From Candidatus Iainarchaeum sp. (GTDB lineage Archaea; Iainarchaeota; Iainarchaeia; Iainarchaeales; VGJJ01), in the NCBI GenBank assembly GCA_016699555.1, contig CP064981.1, forward strand, positions 372,001 to 436,000: 64,000 nucleotides of DNA, read 5' to 3'. The position numbers and the translations under genes are program-made. The notes beneath the pieces were generated by a model. The model saw only the letters and a program-made list of their open reading frames with translations. It was not told the DNA's origin and did not search any database. Numbering within the stretch: the first letter of the stretch is position 1; every line of letters begins with the position of its first letter. Positions 50,279 through 58,445 of this stretch are shown one piece after another.

Positions 50279-50677
50279 ATGACCGCTGATGCCTGCCACA
50301 CCGATGCCGCTACGGCCCGCGTTCTCGCAGGAGAACGGAAAGAAGGCGCAGCCCTGGTCGACCTCACCCCTAAGGCCGCCGAAAAGCTCAAAGAATTCAT
50401 GAAGATGGAAAAGAAAGAAGGCTACGGGTTGCGCATCGCCGTCATGCCCGGCGGCTGCTCGGGTTATCAGACGACGCTTACATTCGAACAAAACCCCCTT
50501 TCCTCGGATATCCAATTGGAAATGCACGGCGTCAAAGTCTTTGTGGACAAGATGTCCGAACAATTTGTGGGTGGAAGCACCATCGACTATGTGGAAGGCC
50601 TTCACGGCAGCGGATTCTCTATCCAGAACCCCAACGTCAAAAGCGGATGCGGGTGCGGTAGCAGCCAGAGCTACTGA
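50279..50677 (+). CDS. HesB/IscA-type iron-sulfur carrier
   Basis: A 132-residue A-type carrier. VDLTPKAAEKLKEFMKMEKK, GLRIAVMPGGCSGYQTTLTF, with the first Cys, and the C-terminal SGCGCGSSQSY, with C-x-C, give the three ligand Cys of the family. A charged N-terminal extension of about 25 residues (ACHTDAATARVLAGERK) is longer than in IscA. It transfers Fe-S clusters to apoproteins such as UDG, MutY and the ferredoxin encoded here. A strong GGAGGAAAAACT site precedes the ATG. Confidence 0.92.
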   Translation: MTADACHTDAATARVLAGERKEGAALVDLTPKAAEKLKEFMKMEKKEGYGLRIAVMPGGCSGYQTTLTFEQNPLSSDIQLEMHGVKVFVDKMSEQFVGGSTIDYVEGLHGSGFSIQNPNVKSGCGCGSSQSY

Positions 50678-50738
50678 CGTTTTCTAATTCCGCCATCCAA
50701 TCCCCCTTCTTTAAATATGCGGGCAATTTACTCTTGTC

Positions 50739-51440
50739 ATGCAATCACTAACTCCTCCCGTGGCACGTCATGCGTTGGCTGCGGGCGTCGTCGTGACGGT
50801 GATAGGGGCCCTATTGGCCGTTTTTCTGATTCAAGGGTATGCGCCCGCACCGCTTGCTATCGGTACGAGCATCAATTCGGCCCCGGGAGGTGTAACCCTT
50901 CCAGGATTTGGAGTGGGGTCTTTCAGCTCCTGCATCGACACCGATAATGGAAACGACCCTTCCGATCCAGGCGCCACGATTGTCGTCATCTCGGGCGCTC
51001 CAACTGTCAATGGGAGTGCACGACCGATACTGGATGCGATTTCCTCTGCCACTCCCAATTATTCACTGGGACAGAATGGCGGGAACGGCTACGATATCAC
51101 CTACACCAATAATGGCCGCCAAGAGAAAGCAATCCTACTAATCAATCGCGATCGCGGGAGCAGCGCGACCACCTATTCCAACGATCAACCGGTCACGAGC
51201 GAACCCGGGGCCGGGACGCCAAACGATCAGGCTACTTCGCAGGCCGTACTCGCCGAGCATTATTGTTATTGCGTTTCTTCCACGTCGACTCCGCCCTATC
51301 AATACTGCAGCGACAATTCCAGCTTGTATATCGGAACGCTGCTCGATTCCGATTTTATCGATTACCCCCGCGCATTTGAGCGATTCATGCAGGGGATTGG
51401 TTTTTATTTTCCAACGGACGCCGACTACCTCATCCGTTAA
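50739..51440 (+). CDS. Membrane-anchored extracellular protein of unknown family
   Basis: A 233-residue protein with an N-terminal membrane helix (about residues 10-33, HALAAGVVVTVIGALLAVFL) and a secreted Ser/Thr/Asn-rich domain containing a few Cys (HYCYCVSS). No family recognised. TATA (TTTAAATAT, centre 50713) is 26 nt upstream, so it is leaderless. Its 3' end overlaps the convergent DUF255 gene by 11 nt. Confidence 0.65.
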   Translation: MQSLTPPVARHALAAGVVVTVIGALLAVFLIQGYAPAPLAIGTSINSAPGGVTLPGFGVGSFSSCIDTDNGNDPSDPGATIVVISGAPTVNGSARPILDAISSATPNYSLGQNGGNGYDITYTNNGRQEKAILLINRDRGSSATTYSNDQPVTSEPGAGTPNDQATSQAVLAEHYCYCVSSTSTPPYQYCSDNSSLYIGTLLDSDFIDYPRAFERFMQGIGFYFPTDADYLIR

Positions 51441-53160
51441 TCTCCAGGATTGCCGCCTCTAATTCTTCCATCGTGTGCATGGCGGGCAAGCAGGCTCCTC
51501 CAATGCACGTGTACATCACTGGGACGTGTTGCGTCGCATATCCTTTCGCTGTGATGTGTGCCTTATCCCGTTGCGTATCCCAAAACATCACGCTCTTGAG
51601 GGGGTGGAATCGTTTCAGCAGCGCGTGATGTGTTGCCAAGGATTTTTCTTCGGGAAAGGTCCCGATGAGATTGATCTCAATTGGATGCAGGTACTGCTCG
51701 ACAGCCAATCCCATCCATCCGTTCCCCAATTGGTGCGGCACGAAATTCCGCAAGAGGTGGCGCAACCCCTTCTCTCCTTGCAAGCGATGGATTTCTTTTC
51801 CGGTGAAGAAAGCTAAACGATGTTGCACGATGCACAGCAGCGCATTCTCCTGCAAGGGCTTATCATGCTTCTTGAGCAACCCCACATCATGCGGGCTTTC
51901 CGCTTTGTCCCAAAACAACCCATCCACTACATCTCCTAAACGCGAGCGGCATTCTTCCATGAGTGCTTCTGCTCGCTCCAAATATTTGCGGTCCTGCAAG
52001 AGCTCGAACGCTTGCACGAGCGCGTGTAACAGCCAGACATAATCCCCTAACCCTGCGGGGATTTGCCCTTCGTGCGGTGTATGGAGCAGCCCTTTCGTCG
52101 GGTGCGTGCACTGTCGCAGCACTTCATCGAGTGCCCGCAATCCCATGCGGATCCATTGCTTTTCATCCAAGTAGACGCCCCCTTCCAAGAACGCGTGGAT
52201 CATCTGTGCATTCAGATTACAGAATAGGCGCTGGTCGATGAAGGGAGGGGAAAGATTCCTCCTCTCCTCGAGGAAATGCCCATAATAGTGCTCATCCGCA
52301 TCCTGGGAGGCGAAGAAGAACCCCTCATTGGAAGTCAAGTGCGTCGCCACATACCCAATCGCCTCCTGCGCGACGCGTTTGTATTCCTCATGGTGCAGCA
52401 CCCCAAATGCATGCACGTAATTGCGGATAATCCCGGCGTTCGTCTCCAGCATCTTCTCATAATGCGGCTGCGTCCAATCGGCTTGGACGGCGTAGCGGAA
52501 AAATCCCTTCTCTTCTTCATCCTGCAGCCGCTCCATTCCGTGCAAGGTCTGTTCCACCATCATGCGGAAATGGCCTTCTTTGGACTGCATGAAATGCAAT
52601 AGCAAGAAATCAACCACGTCCGGCAATGGAAATTTGGGTTGCAAACCGAAACCACCGTTATCCGCATCAAAATTGTGACCGATTTCCTCTGCAATCGTCG
52701 CGCTGAGCAATGACGTGAGCTGGGGGAGTTCTTTGGATACGTTGGCGGATTTTTCCATCAATGGAAGCTCATCCGCATTCGTGTTAGGGAGTTCCTTGCT
52801 GATGTGTGCGTACATCTGCTTTACTTGCTCGAGCGTGGAATCGAATTGCCCGGGAGGGATGTACGTGCCCCCCATCATGGTGTTGCCAAATGCATCTAAG
52901 AACGCAGTGGTGGGAAAACCGCCCATGTGATAGCGATTAGCAATTTCGGGAAAAGCATCAATGTCCACGCGCAAAGGAATGAAATGCTCATTGATGGTCT
53001 TGATGATGCTTTCGCGCGCGTAATTATCCTCATCCATGCGATGGCACCAGTGACACCATACGGCGGTGAGATCCAATAAGATGGGTTTGTGCTCTTTCTT
53101 CGCCTGCTCAAACGCCTCTTTCGACCAATCTCTCCATGCGATCGCTAGGCTCCCGTTCAT
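51430..53160 (-). CDS. DUF255 thioredoxin-domain protein (YyaL/SSP411-like)
   Basis: About 576 residues. The N-terminal thioredoxin fold has AVWCHWCHRMDEDNYA, the C-H-W-C-H motif of the DUF255 family, then HMGGFPTTAFLDAFGN and a large alpha/alpha-barrel resembling cellobiose epimerase or glycoside hydrolases (FWDKAESPHDV, GACLPAMH near the end). Function unknown although very widespread. It is somewhat shorter than most members (about 650-700). TATA near 53187 is 27 nt from the ATG at 53160. Longer frames would overlap the bcp gene. Confidence 0.92.
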   Translation of the reverse strand: MNGSLAIAWRDWSKEAFEQAKKEHKPILLDLTAVWCHWCHRMDEDNYARESIIKTINEHFIPLRVDIDAFPEIANRYHMGGFPTTAFLDAFGNTMMGGTYIPPGQFDSTLEQVKQMYAHISKELPNTNADELPLMEKSANVSKELPQLTSLLSATIAEEIGHNFDADNGGFGLQPKFPLPDVVDFLLLHFMQSKEGHFRMMVEQTLHGMERLQDEEEKGFFRYAVQADWTQPHYEKMLETNAGIIRNYVHAFGVLHHEEYKRVAQEAIGYVATHLTSNEGFFFASQDADEHYYGHFLEERRNLSPPFIDQRLFCNLNAQMIHAFLEGGVYLDEKQWIRMGLRALDEVLRQCTHPTKGLLHTPHEGQIPAGLGDYVWLLHALVQAFELLQDRKYLERAEALMEECRSRLGDVVDGLFWDKAESPHDVGLLKKHDKPLQENALLCIVQHRLAFFTGKEIHRLQGEKGLRHLLRNFVPHQLGNGWMGLAVEQYLHPIEINLIGTFPEEKSLATHHALLKRFHPLKSVMFWDTQRDKAHITAKGYATQHVPVMYTCIGGACLPAMHTMEELEAAILEING

Positions 53161-53182
53161 AGGCACAATACTATGCCATGAG

Positions 53183-53191
53183 CATTTTAAG
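53183..53191. promoter_or_regulatory. TATA box between DUF255 and bcp genes
   Basis: CATTTTAAGG has its centre near 53187. It is 27 nt from the minus-strand ATG at 53160 and 36 nt from the plus-strand ATG at 53223, which has a GGTGATC ribosome binding site. One box probably serves both. Confidence 0.5.
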
Positions 53192-53222
53192 GACTTGGAT
53201 GACATAGGTGAGTGGTGATCGC

Positions 53223-53687
53223 ATGGCATTGCTTGCAGTCGGAACAAAAGCGCCCGATTTTACGATGAGAGATACGACCGGGAAAGAAATCAAACTTTCT
53301 GCGTTGAAAGGAAATAAAGTCGTCCTGTACTTCTACCCCAAAGACGACACCCCTGGCTGTACGGTCGAAGCCTGCGAGTTTAGGGACTACAACAAGGACA
53401 TTGTCAAGAAAGGGGCATTGGTTTTTGGCGTTTCAGCGGACGACGAAAAATCGCATCAAAAATTCACTGAAAAATACAAGCTCAATTTTCCCTTGCTGGT
53501 GGACGAAGGAACAAAGGTCTCTCAGAAATATGGCACGTGGGGAGAAAAGTCCATGTATGGGCGCAAGTACATGGGGATGCTCCGCACCACTTATATTGTT
53601 GATGAGCAAGGCAAAATCGCCCACGTATTCGAGAAAGTCAAGCCCTTGGGGCATGCCAAGGAAGTCCTTGCGGCCTTGGAGCAATAG
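53223..53687 (+). CDS. bcp: Thioredoxin-dependent thiol peroxidase (Bcp/PrxQ type)
   Basis: A 154-residue atypical 2-Cys peroxiredoxin that reduces peroxides. VGTKAPDFTMRDTTGKEIKL is followed by YFYPKDDTPGCTVEACEFRD, with the peroxidatic Cys and a resolving Cys five residues later, and SADDEKSHQKFTEKYKLNFP. GGTGATC precedes the ATG at 53223. Divergent from the DUF255 gene and followed by a terminator-like hairpin. With mutY it contributes to protection from oxidative damage. Confidence 0.95.
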   Translation: MALLAVGTKAPDFTMRDTTGKEIKLSALKGNKVVLYFYPKDDTPGCTVEACEFRDYNKDIVKKGALVFGVSADDEKSHQKFTEKYKLNFPLLVDEGTKVSQKYGTWGEKSMYGRKYMGMLRTTYIVDEQGKIAHVFEKVKPLGHAKEVLAALEQ

Positions 53688-53706
53688 AGCCCAAAAGGCA
53701 GCCTTT

Positions 53707-53729
53707 AAATGCCTTTTTCAGGCATTTTT
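53707..53729 (+). terminator. Hairpin with T-run after bcp
   Basis: AAATGCC (53707-53713) pairs with GGCATTT (53721-53727) around TTTTTCA, followed by TT. The stem overlaps the TATA-like CTTTAAAT for tRNA-Asp, so it separates the two units. Confidence 0.5.
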
Positions 53730-53742
53730 GATACGACACACT

Positions 53743-53814
53743 GCCCGTGTAGTCCAGCGGTTAGGATGCGACCCTGTCACGGTTGCGACCCGGGTTCGAT
53801 TCCCGGCGCGGGCG
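53743..53814 (+). tRNA. tRNA-Asp (anticodon GTC)
   Basis: Acceptor GCCCGTG pairs with CGCGGGC (one G-T) and the discriminator is G, as in tRNA-Asp. Anticodon loop CTGTCAC carries GTC. T-loop TTCGATT. No intron, and CCA is not encoded. Confidence 0.97.
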
Positions 53815-53818
53815 TAAT

Positions 53819-54325
53819 TCAGTTATTCTCGGCCAAGCCCGATTTCCATTCTTCTGAAAGCGTGAGCTTGTTGGCTTTTCCGTGGCTTGAGATATGGATG
53901 ATTTTCCGGTCCAATAATTTGGTCACAATGCGATGGGCTTTCAGGCGCGTCATGCCGGGAAGCTTTGCTAAATCAGACTGATAGCTTTCATTGCCATTTT
54001 TGGCCAAGAACAATACACACTCCTTCTCCTGGGGTGTCAAGAAGGAAAGCAACAACTGGGATTGGCTTTTTACTGTTTGGCTTTTTTCCTTGATTTCTTG
54101 CGACAGCAAGTAGAAGCTCAGCCCTCCAATTCCCACCCCTAACAATCCGATTAGCACCATGGCTTCGAAGTGGAAATGGACAAACAATGCAATCAATCCA
54201 TCATGCGAGGGCGTGAAGAAGGAAATGGTCGTGAGCGTGAGCACGCCCAAGAATAAAATAACTGAAAATAACCAAATTATCAGTTTCTGGTGAAAGGATA
54301 AGCTGGAAAGATGGAATTGTTTCAT
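53819..54325 (-). CDS. Membrane-anchored winged-helix regulator, divergent from the copper operon
   Basis: A 168-residue protein. Two N-terminal membrane helices (about residues 12-37 and 48-72) are followed by a coiled linker and a cytoplasmic MarR-like winged helix (LTPQEKECVLFLAKNG, then SDLAKLPGMTRLKAHRIVTK and a short wing). Membrane-tethered HTH regulators of this plan are common in archaea. It faces the copper operon across a 66-nt region with a GTTTC palindrome over its own start codon, so it probably regulates the operon and itself. Whether it senses copper directly is unknown; no Cys are present. Confidence 0.75.
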   Translation of the reverse strand: MKQFHLSSLSFHQKLIIWLFSVILFLGVLTLTTISFFTPSHDGLIALFVHFHFEAMVLIGLLGVGIGGLSFYLLSQEIKEKSQTVKSQSQLLLSFLTPQEKECVLFLAKNGNESYQSDLAKLPGMTRLKAHRIVTKLLDRKIIHISSHGKANKLTLSEEWKSGLAENN

Positions 54326-54367
54326 GATAATGAAACATTGTTTCGTCCGTTTATATATATTGTTTCA
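54318..54367. promoter_or_regulatory. Copper-operon control region with GTTTC operators and one TATA box
   Basis: TGTTTCAT-GATA-ATGAAACA (54318-54337) is a perfect 8+4+8 palindrome containing the minus-strand ATG. Further TTGTTTC copies lie at 54338-54344 and 54360-54366, flanking the TATA tract TTTATATATAT (54350-54360). That TATA is about 30 nt from the minus-strand ATG and about 37 nt from the plus-strand ATG at 54392, which has GGTGATC. Confidence 0.65.
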
Positions 54368-54391
54368 GCCCAAGTCATGTGTGGTGATCCC

Positions 54392-54811
54392 ATGAATCGA
54401 CTCGCAATCGCAGGTATTATCGCCATCATCGCCATATTAGGGGTGTTGATGCTGATGGGCGTAACTGCCACTCCAACCGGCAAAGCATCTGCCATCCTGG
54501 GACGTCCCAGCACCATCAGTTTGCCTCCAATCGTAAATGGAGCGCAAGAAATCGCATTGAAAGCCACGCGCTATGGTACCTATCAACCTAATTATCTCTT
54601 CGTGAAAAAGGGCATCCCCGTGCGGATCCGTTATTCTGCCGATGCCGAAGCCGGGTGCGGGAGAGAAGTTATCTTTCCCGAATTCCGCGTGCGCAAGTAT
54701 GCCCCGACGAATGGAGATGCTTTGATTGAATTCACTCCCACGCGTGCGGGCAGATTCCCTTTCCACTGTTCGATGCAGATGTTCCGTGGGACAATTGAGG
54801 TGGTCGAATGA
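54392..54811 (+). CDS. Membrane-anchored cupredoxin-like protein
   Basis: A 139-residue protein with one N-terminal helix (LAIAGIIAIIAILGVLMLMG) and an extracytoplasmic cupredoxin domain. ALKATRYGTYQPNYLFVKKG is the typical start of the plastocyanin/azurin-like fold, GCGREVIFPEF occupies the first ligand region, and FPFHCSMQMFRGTIEV supplies Cys, His and Met near the C-terminus. Such single domains bind copper outside the cell, for delivery or detoxification. It overlaps the HMA gene (ATGA), first gene of the copper operon. Confidence 0.85.
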   Translation: MNRLAIAGIIAIIAILGVLMLMGVTATPTGKASAILGRPSTISLPPIVNGAQEIALKATRYGTYQPNYLFVKKGIPVRIRYSADAEAGCGREVIFPEFRVRKYAPTNGDALIEFTPTRAGRFPFHCSMQMFRGTIEVVE

Positions 54812-55005
54812 AGCAGACCATCAAAATCAAGGGCATGCACTGCGCCAGCTGTGAGATTCTCCTCAAAGAGGCTATTGAAGAGCAGGGCGTACACGTCCTG
54901 CAAGCCGATTATCGGAAAGGAGAAATTGCTGTCGAAATGAAAGACGGAAAACAACGCGAAGCCGTCGAACAAGTGATTGTCAAAGAAGGATACACGATTG
55001 CCTGA
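54808..55005 (+). CDS. HMA-domain copper chaperone
   Basis: A 65-residue CopZ-like protein. IKIKGMHCASCEILLKEAIE has the G-M-x-C-x2-C metal site, followed by strands and the closing IVKEGYTIA. It would carry Cu(I) in the cytoplasm to the CopA-type ATPase two genes downstream. Start overlaps the cupredoxin stop, so translation is coupled. Confidence 0.95.
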   Translation: MKQTIKIKGMHCASCEILLKEAIEEQGVHVLQADYRKGEIAVEMKDGKQREAVEQVIVKEGYTIA

Positions 55006-55020
55006 ACTCCGGAGGAAAAT

Positions 55021-55941
55021 ATGACCACGACTATCCAACTTCCTATCCGCAATGTCTCATGCGACGCATGCGAAAAGGTCATCGGTAGGCTACTTCGACG
55101 ATTCGACCAGGCCAAAATCGAATCCATCTCCAAGGATGCCACAACGCTCACGCTCACATGCGAAGAAAAAGAACTCCCGGGAATCAAAGCCAAATTATCC
55201 GAATACAATTACTTGAATGAAACGACTCCGCGCGCGCACCCATCCTTTGTACTACATCGGATTGTGCAAGGCCACGCAGCCTATCGCCGCGAACATGAGT
55301 TGCTGACGCAGACGCTCTTACTATTTGCGACTCTATTCATCGGAATGGGTTTCGCGTTTTTGCTCTGGGGGCAAAGCGAACGATTCACTATTCTCTTCCC
55401 GATTCTTGCGCTGCTGCCAATGGGTATTGCCGTGAACGCCGGCGCGCTCCAACATGTGCGCCAGCTTGTTCATCATCTCAACTGTGCCAATGGCATGATG
55501 GCTGGGATGATCATCGGGATGATCGCAGGATTCATGAGCGGGGCTGTCATCGGGGCCACCAATGGCATGTTCATGGGATCCATCGTGGGAATGGGCATCG
55601 GAATGGGCGCGAGCGCGTATGCGGTGCGAAAGGTAGGCATCATGGGCATCCTTGAAGGGCTTATGGCCGGCCTCATGGCGGGCACGATGGGGGCCATGCT
55701 TTCAGTGATGATGCTCACAGACCACTTGATCGTGTTCTTGTACATTCTCTTTGCCGTTTGCATATTCATCCTCCTAGGGATGAGCTATTTCATGCTCAAG
55801 GAAGTGGGGCCCATTCAGGATGAAGGGAAGGAAACTCCGCTACTCCCACTAGCAACCCTTGGACTGCTCGTGTTGCTGGGATTTATGCTCTTGGCGCTGT
55901 TCGGCCCCCAATCACTCATCGCATTCGGGGTGGTCGCATGA
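55021..55941 (+). CDS. HMA-like domain fused to a Met/Gly-rich membrane protein
   Basis: A 306-residue protein of no family I can name. Residues 1-70 form a degenerate heavy-metal-associated domain with C-x2-C in NVSCDACEKVIGRLLRRFDQ. Six to seven membrane helices follow (about residues 95-300). Helices around residues 155-225 are packed with Met and Gly, for instance MMAGMIIGMIAGFMSGAVIG and GMFMGSIVGMGIGMGASAY. Met clusters in membrane helices are typical of Cu(I) paths. It sits between the HMA chaperone and copA with a GGAGGAAAAT site, so a copper transporter or membrane copper sensor is the simplest idea. Confidence 0.7.
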   Translation: MTTTIQLPIRNVSCDACEKVIGRLLRRFDQAKIESISKDATTLTLTCEEKELPGIKAKLSEYNYLNETTPRAHPSFVLHRIVQGHAAYRREHELLTQTLLLFATLFIGMGFAFLLWGQSERFTILFPILALLPMGIAVNAGALQHVRQLVHHLNCANGMMAGMIIGMIAGFMSGAVIGATNGMFMGSIVGMGIGMGASAYAVRKVGIMGILEGLMAGLMAGTMGAMLSVMMLTDHLIVFLYILFAVCIFILLGMSYFMLKEVGPIQDEGKETPLLPLATLGLLVLLGFMLLALFGPQSLIAFGVVA

Positions 55942-58133
55942 AAAAGATAGAACTTGCCATCGATGGCATGCACTGCGCCAGTTGCGCCACGCTCATCACA
56001 CGCTCCTTGGAAAAGGTCCCCGGAGTGAAACTCGCCAACGTTAATTATGGCACACAAAAAGCACGCGTGGAATTCGACGAAAAGGCCGCCAATGAAAGCC
56101 AACTCATTCAGGCGGTAGAGAAGAGGGGATACCGCGCGAGTCTGGATTCCTCTCCCGAGCGCGAAACCCAAATACGCACGCATGAAATCGCCCAGCTCCA
56201 ACGCGAACTCCTCATCGGTGCCCTGCTCAGCGTTCCGGCGTTGATCGTGGGGATGTTCCTCATGGAATTGTCCTATCGCGAGTGGATCCTATTCGCACTC
56301 GCCACGCCCGTGCAATTCTATGTGGGGAGACACTTCTACTTGGGGGCATGGACTGCCCTCCAGAACAGGACTGCATCCATGGATACGCTCATCGCACTCG
56401 GCACGAGCGCGGCCTATTTCTACAGCGTCGCTTCGCTCTTCGGGTTGGTGCAAGAACAATATTTCGAAGTCGGTGCCATACTCATCACGCTCGTGGTGTT
56501 GGGGAAATATCTTGAAGCTGTCGCCAAGCGCAAGACCAGCGAGGCCATTCGCAAGCTCATGGACCTATCCCCTAAGACTGCGCGCGTCATGCGGGGGAAA
56601 GAAGAGATAGAGATTCCACTTTCCGAAGTCCAGCTGAATGACCTCATCGTCGTCCGTCCTGGGGAACGCATTCCAGTGGATGGAGTGATTGTCAGCGGCC
56701 AAACCAGTATCGATGAAAGCATGATCACGGGGGAAAGCATCCCTGTGGAGAAAAAGAAAGGCAGCGGTGTGATTGGGGGGACGATCAACCTGGCGGGAAA
56801 CATCACTTTCAAGGCCACGGGAATCGGAAAGAACACCGTACTCGCGCGCATCGTCCAACTCGTCGAGGAGGCGCAAGGCGGGAAAGCCGATATCCAGCGT
56901 TTTGCCGATCAAGTATCGGCTGTATTCGTGCCTGTCGTCATCGCTATCGCAATCATCACCTTCATCGGATGGATTGCTCTCGGTCAAGCCTCTTTCTCGT
57001 TCGCGCTCATCACGAGCGTATCCGTTCTCGTCATCGCGTGCCCTTGCGCGCTTGGGCTAGCGACTCCGACTGCTATCATGGTTGGAACAGGACTCGGAGC
57101 CGAGAATGGGATTCTCATCAAAGGGGCAGAAGTGCTGGAAACCATGCATCGCATCGACACGCTGGTGTTCGACAAGACGGGTACGATCACGCAAGGAAAA
57201 CCTATCGTCACTGACTTCCAAGCCATTGGAAAAACTAACTCTAAAGAAATCCTTTCCATCATCGCGGGACTGGAAGAAAAATCAGAACACCCCCTCGCAC
57301 GCGCAGTGGTGGAATATGCCAAGAGTGAGGAGGTCGCTGCAGCACCCATTAAGGATTTTATCGCCGTATTCGGGAAAGGCGTGATGGGCGTCTATCGCAC
57401 GCACTCCTATGTGCTCGGAAACCCTCGCTTTCTCGCGGAGAAAGGGGTTGCTCTCAAAGAAGCCGAATCGCAAATGACGCAATGGGAGCACGATGGCAAA
57501 ACGGTCATCGGACTCGGCAGCGGCAAACGGGTTTTAGGCATCATTGGCATCGCTGATACTATCAAGCCCACGGCCGCGCAAGCCATTGCTGAACTCAAGC
57601 GTCAACACAAGGAAGTGTGGCTCATTACCGGAGACAACGAACGCACGGCAAAGGCCATTGCAGCGCAGGTGGGAATCAGCAATGTATTCGCGCATGTCCT
57701 GCCAGAACAAAAAGCAGAATACGTCAAGAGGCTCCAGCATGATAGAAAGAAGGTCGCATTTGTGGGGGATGGAATTAATGACGCCCCTGCACTCGCGCAA
57801 GCGGATTTGGGGATTGCCATGGGAAGCGGAACCGATATCGCCATCGAAGCCGGAGATGTCGTGTTGATGCGCAGCGACCCGTATGATGTGATTTTGGCTT
57901 TGAAGCTCGGAAAAGCGACCATGGACAAGATCAAACATGGCATGTTCTGGGCGCTCATTTACAACATTATTGGGATCCCCATTGCGGCCGGTTTGCTCTA
58001 TCCTTTCACGGGGTGGTTGCTCTCCCCCATGATCGCGGGCGGGGCTATGGCACTCAGCAGCGTTTCGGTAGTCGGAAACGCATTACTATTGCGCCGCATG
58101 CGCTTGCGTAACAAAAAGGAGGAAAAAATATGA
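55938..58133 (+). CDS. copA: Copper-translocating P1B-type ATPase
   Basis: A 731-residue Cu(I) exporter. N-terminal HMA domain with GMHCASC (residues 9-15), then eight membrane helices, the actuator motif TGES, the intramembrane copper site CPC (VIACPCALGLATPTA), phosphorylation motif DKTGTIT, nucleotide-domain HP (SEHPLARAVVEY), and hinge GDGINDAPALAQADLG. All key residues are present. Start overlaps the upstream membrane gene (ATGA). It exports copper using ATP, receiving it from the HMA chaperone; excess would be bound by the cupredoxin outside. Confidence 0.97.
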   Translation: MKKIELAIDGMHCASCATLITRSLEKVPGVKLANVNYGTQKARVEFDEKAANESQLIQAVEKRGYRASLDSSPERETQIRTHEIAQLQRELLIGALLSVPALIVGMFLMELSYREWILFALATPVQFYVGRHFYLGAWTALQNRTASMDTLIALGTSAAYFYSVASLFGLVQEQYFEVGAILITLVVLGKYLEAVAKRKTSEAIRKLMDLSPKTARVMRGKEEIEIPLSEVQLNDLIVVRPGERIPVDGVIVSGQTSIDESMITGESIPVEKKKGSGVIGGTINLAGNITFKATGIGKNTVLARIVQLVEEAQGGKADIQRFADQVSAVFVPVVIAIAIITFIGWIALGQASFSFALITSVSVLVIACPCALGLATPTAIMVGTGLGAENGILIKGAEVLETMHRIDTLVFDKTGTITQGKPIVTDFQAIGKTNSKEILSIIAGLEEKSEHPLARAVVEYAKSEEVAAAPIKDFIAVFGKGVMGVYRTHSYVLGNPRFLAEKGVALKEAESQMTQWEHDGKTVIGLGSGKRVLGIIGIADTIKPTAAQAIAELKRQHKEVWLITGDNERTAKAIAAQVGISNVFAHVLPEQKAEYVKRLQHDRKKVAFVGDGINDAPALAQADLGIAMGSGTDIAIEAGDVVLMRSDPYDVILALKLGKATMDKIKHGMFWALIYNIIGIPIAAGLLYPFTGWLLSPMIAGGAMALSSVSVVGNALLLRRMRLRNKKEEKI

Positions 58134-58384
58134 AGAATGAATCCTATATGAAACTCAACATCAAAGCATTTGCTTTCGCCAGTGCCGCTATCGGTTTTTT
58201 GGCAAGCATTTTCATGGGTGGAGCCATGCGCGCTTATGCCTTGAATGGAATGGGCTGGATGCTGAATGGCGGAATCCAAACCGGGGGAATCTTCAACGTT
58301 TTTATGGGGGTTTGGATGGTCGTAATCCTGGGGATTATCGGCGGGGCATTTGCATGGGTGTATAATTGGCTCTGTGAGAATTAA
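58130..58384 (+). CDS. Small two-helix membrane protein, DUF5676-like
   Basis: An 84-residue protein with two membrane helices (about residues 11-32 and 50-78). GFLASIFMGGAMRAY, then NVFMGVWMVVILGIIGGAFAWVYNWL, resembles DUF5676 proteins, often found beside copper or other metal ATPases. Met residues are frequent. Start overlaps copA (ATGA), so it belongs to the operon. Possibly an accessory to CopA. Confidence 0.68.
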   Translation: MKNESYMKLNIKAFAFASAAIGFLASIFMGGAMRAYALNGMGWMLNGGIQTGGIFNVFMGVWMVVILGIIGGAFAWVYNWLCEN

Positions 58385-58445
58385 GCAATAAAACAGAAAA
58401 CGTTTCACGGTGCGTAAAAATAGAAAGTGGATCGGCTTTGGCCGA

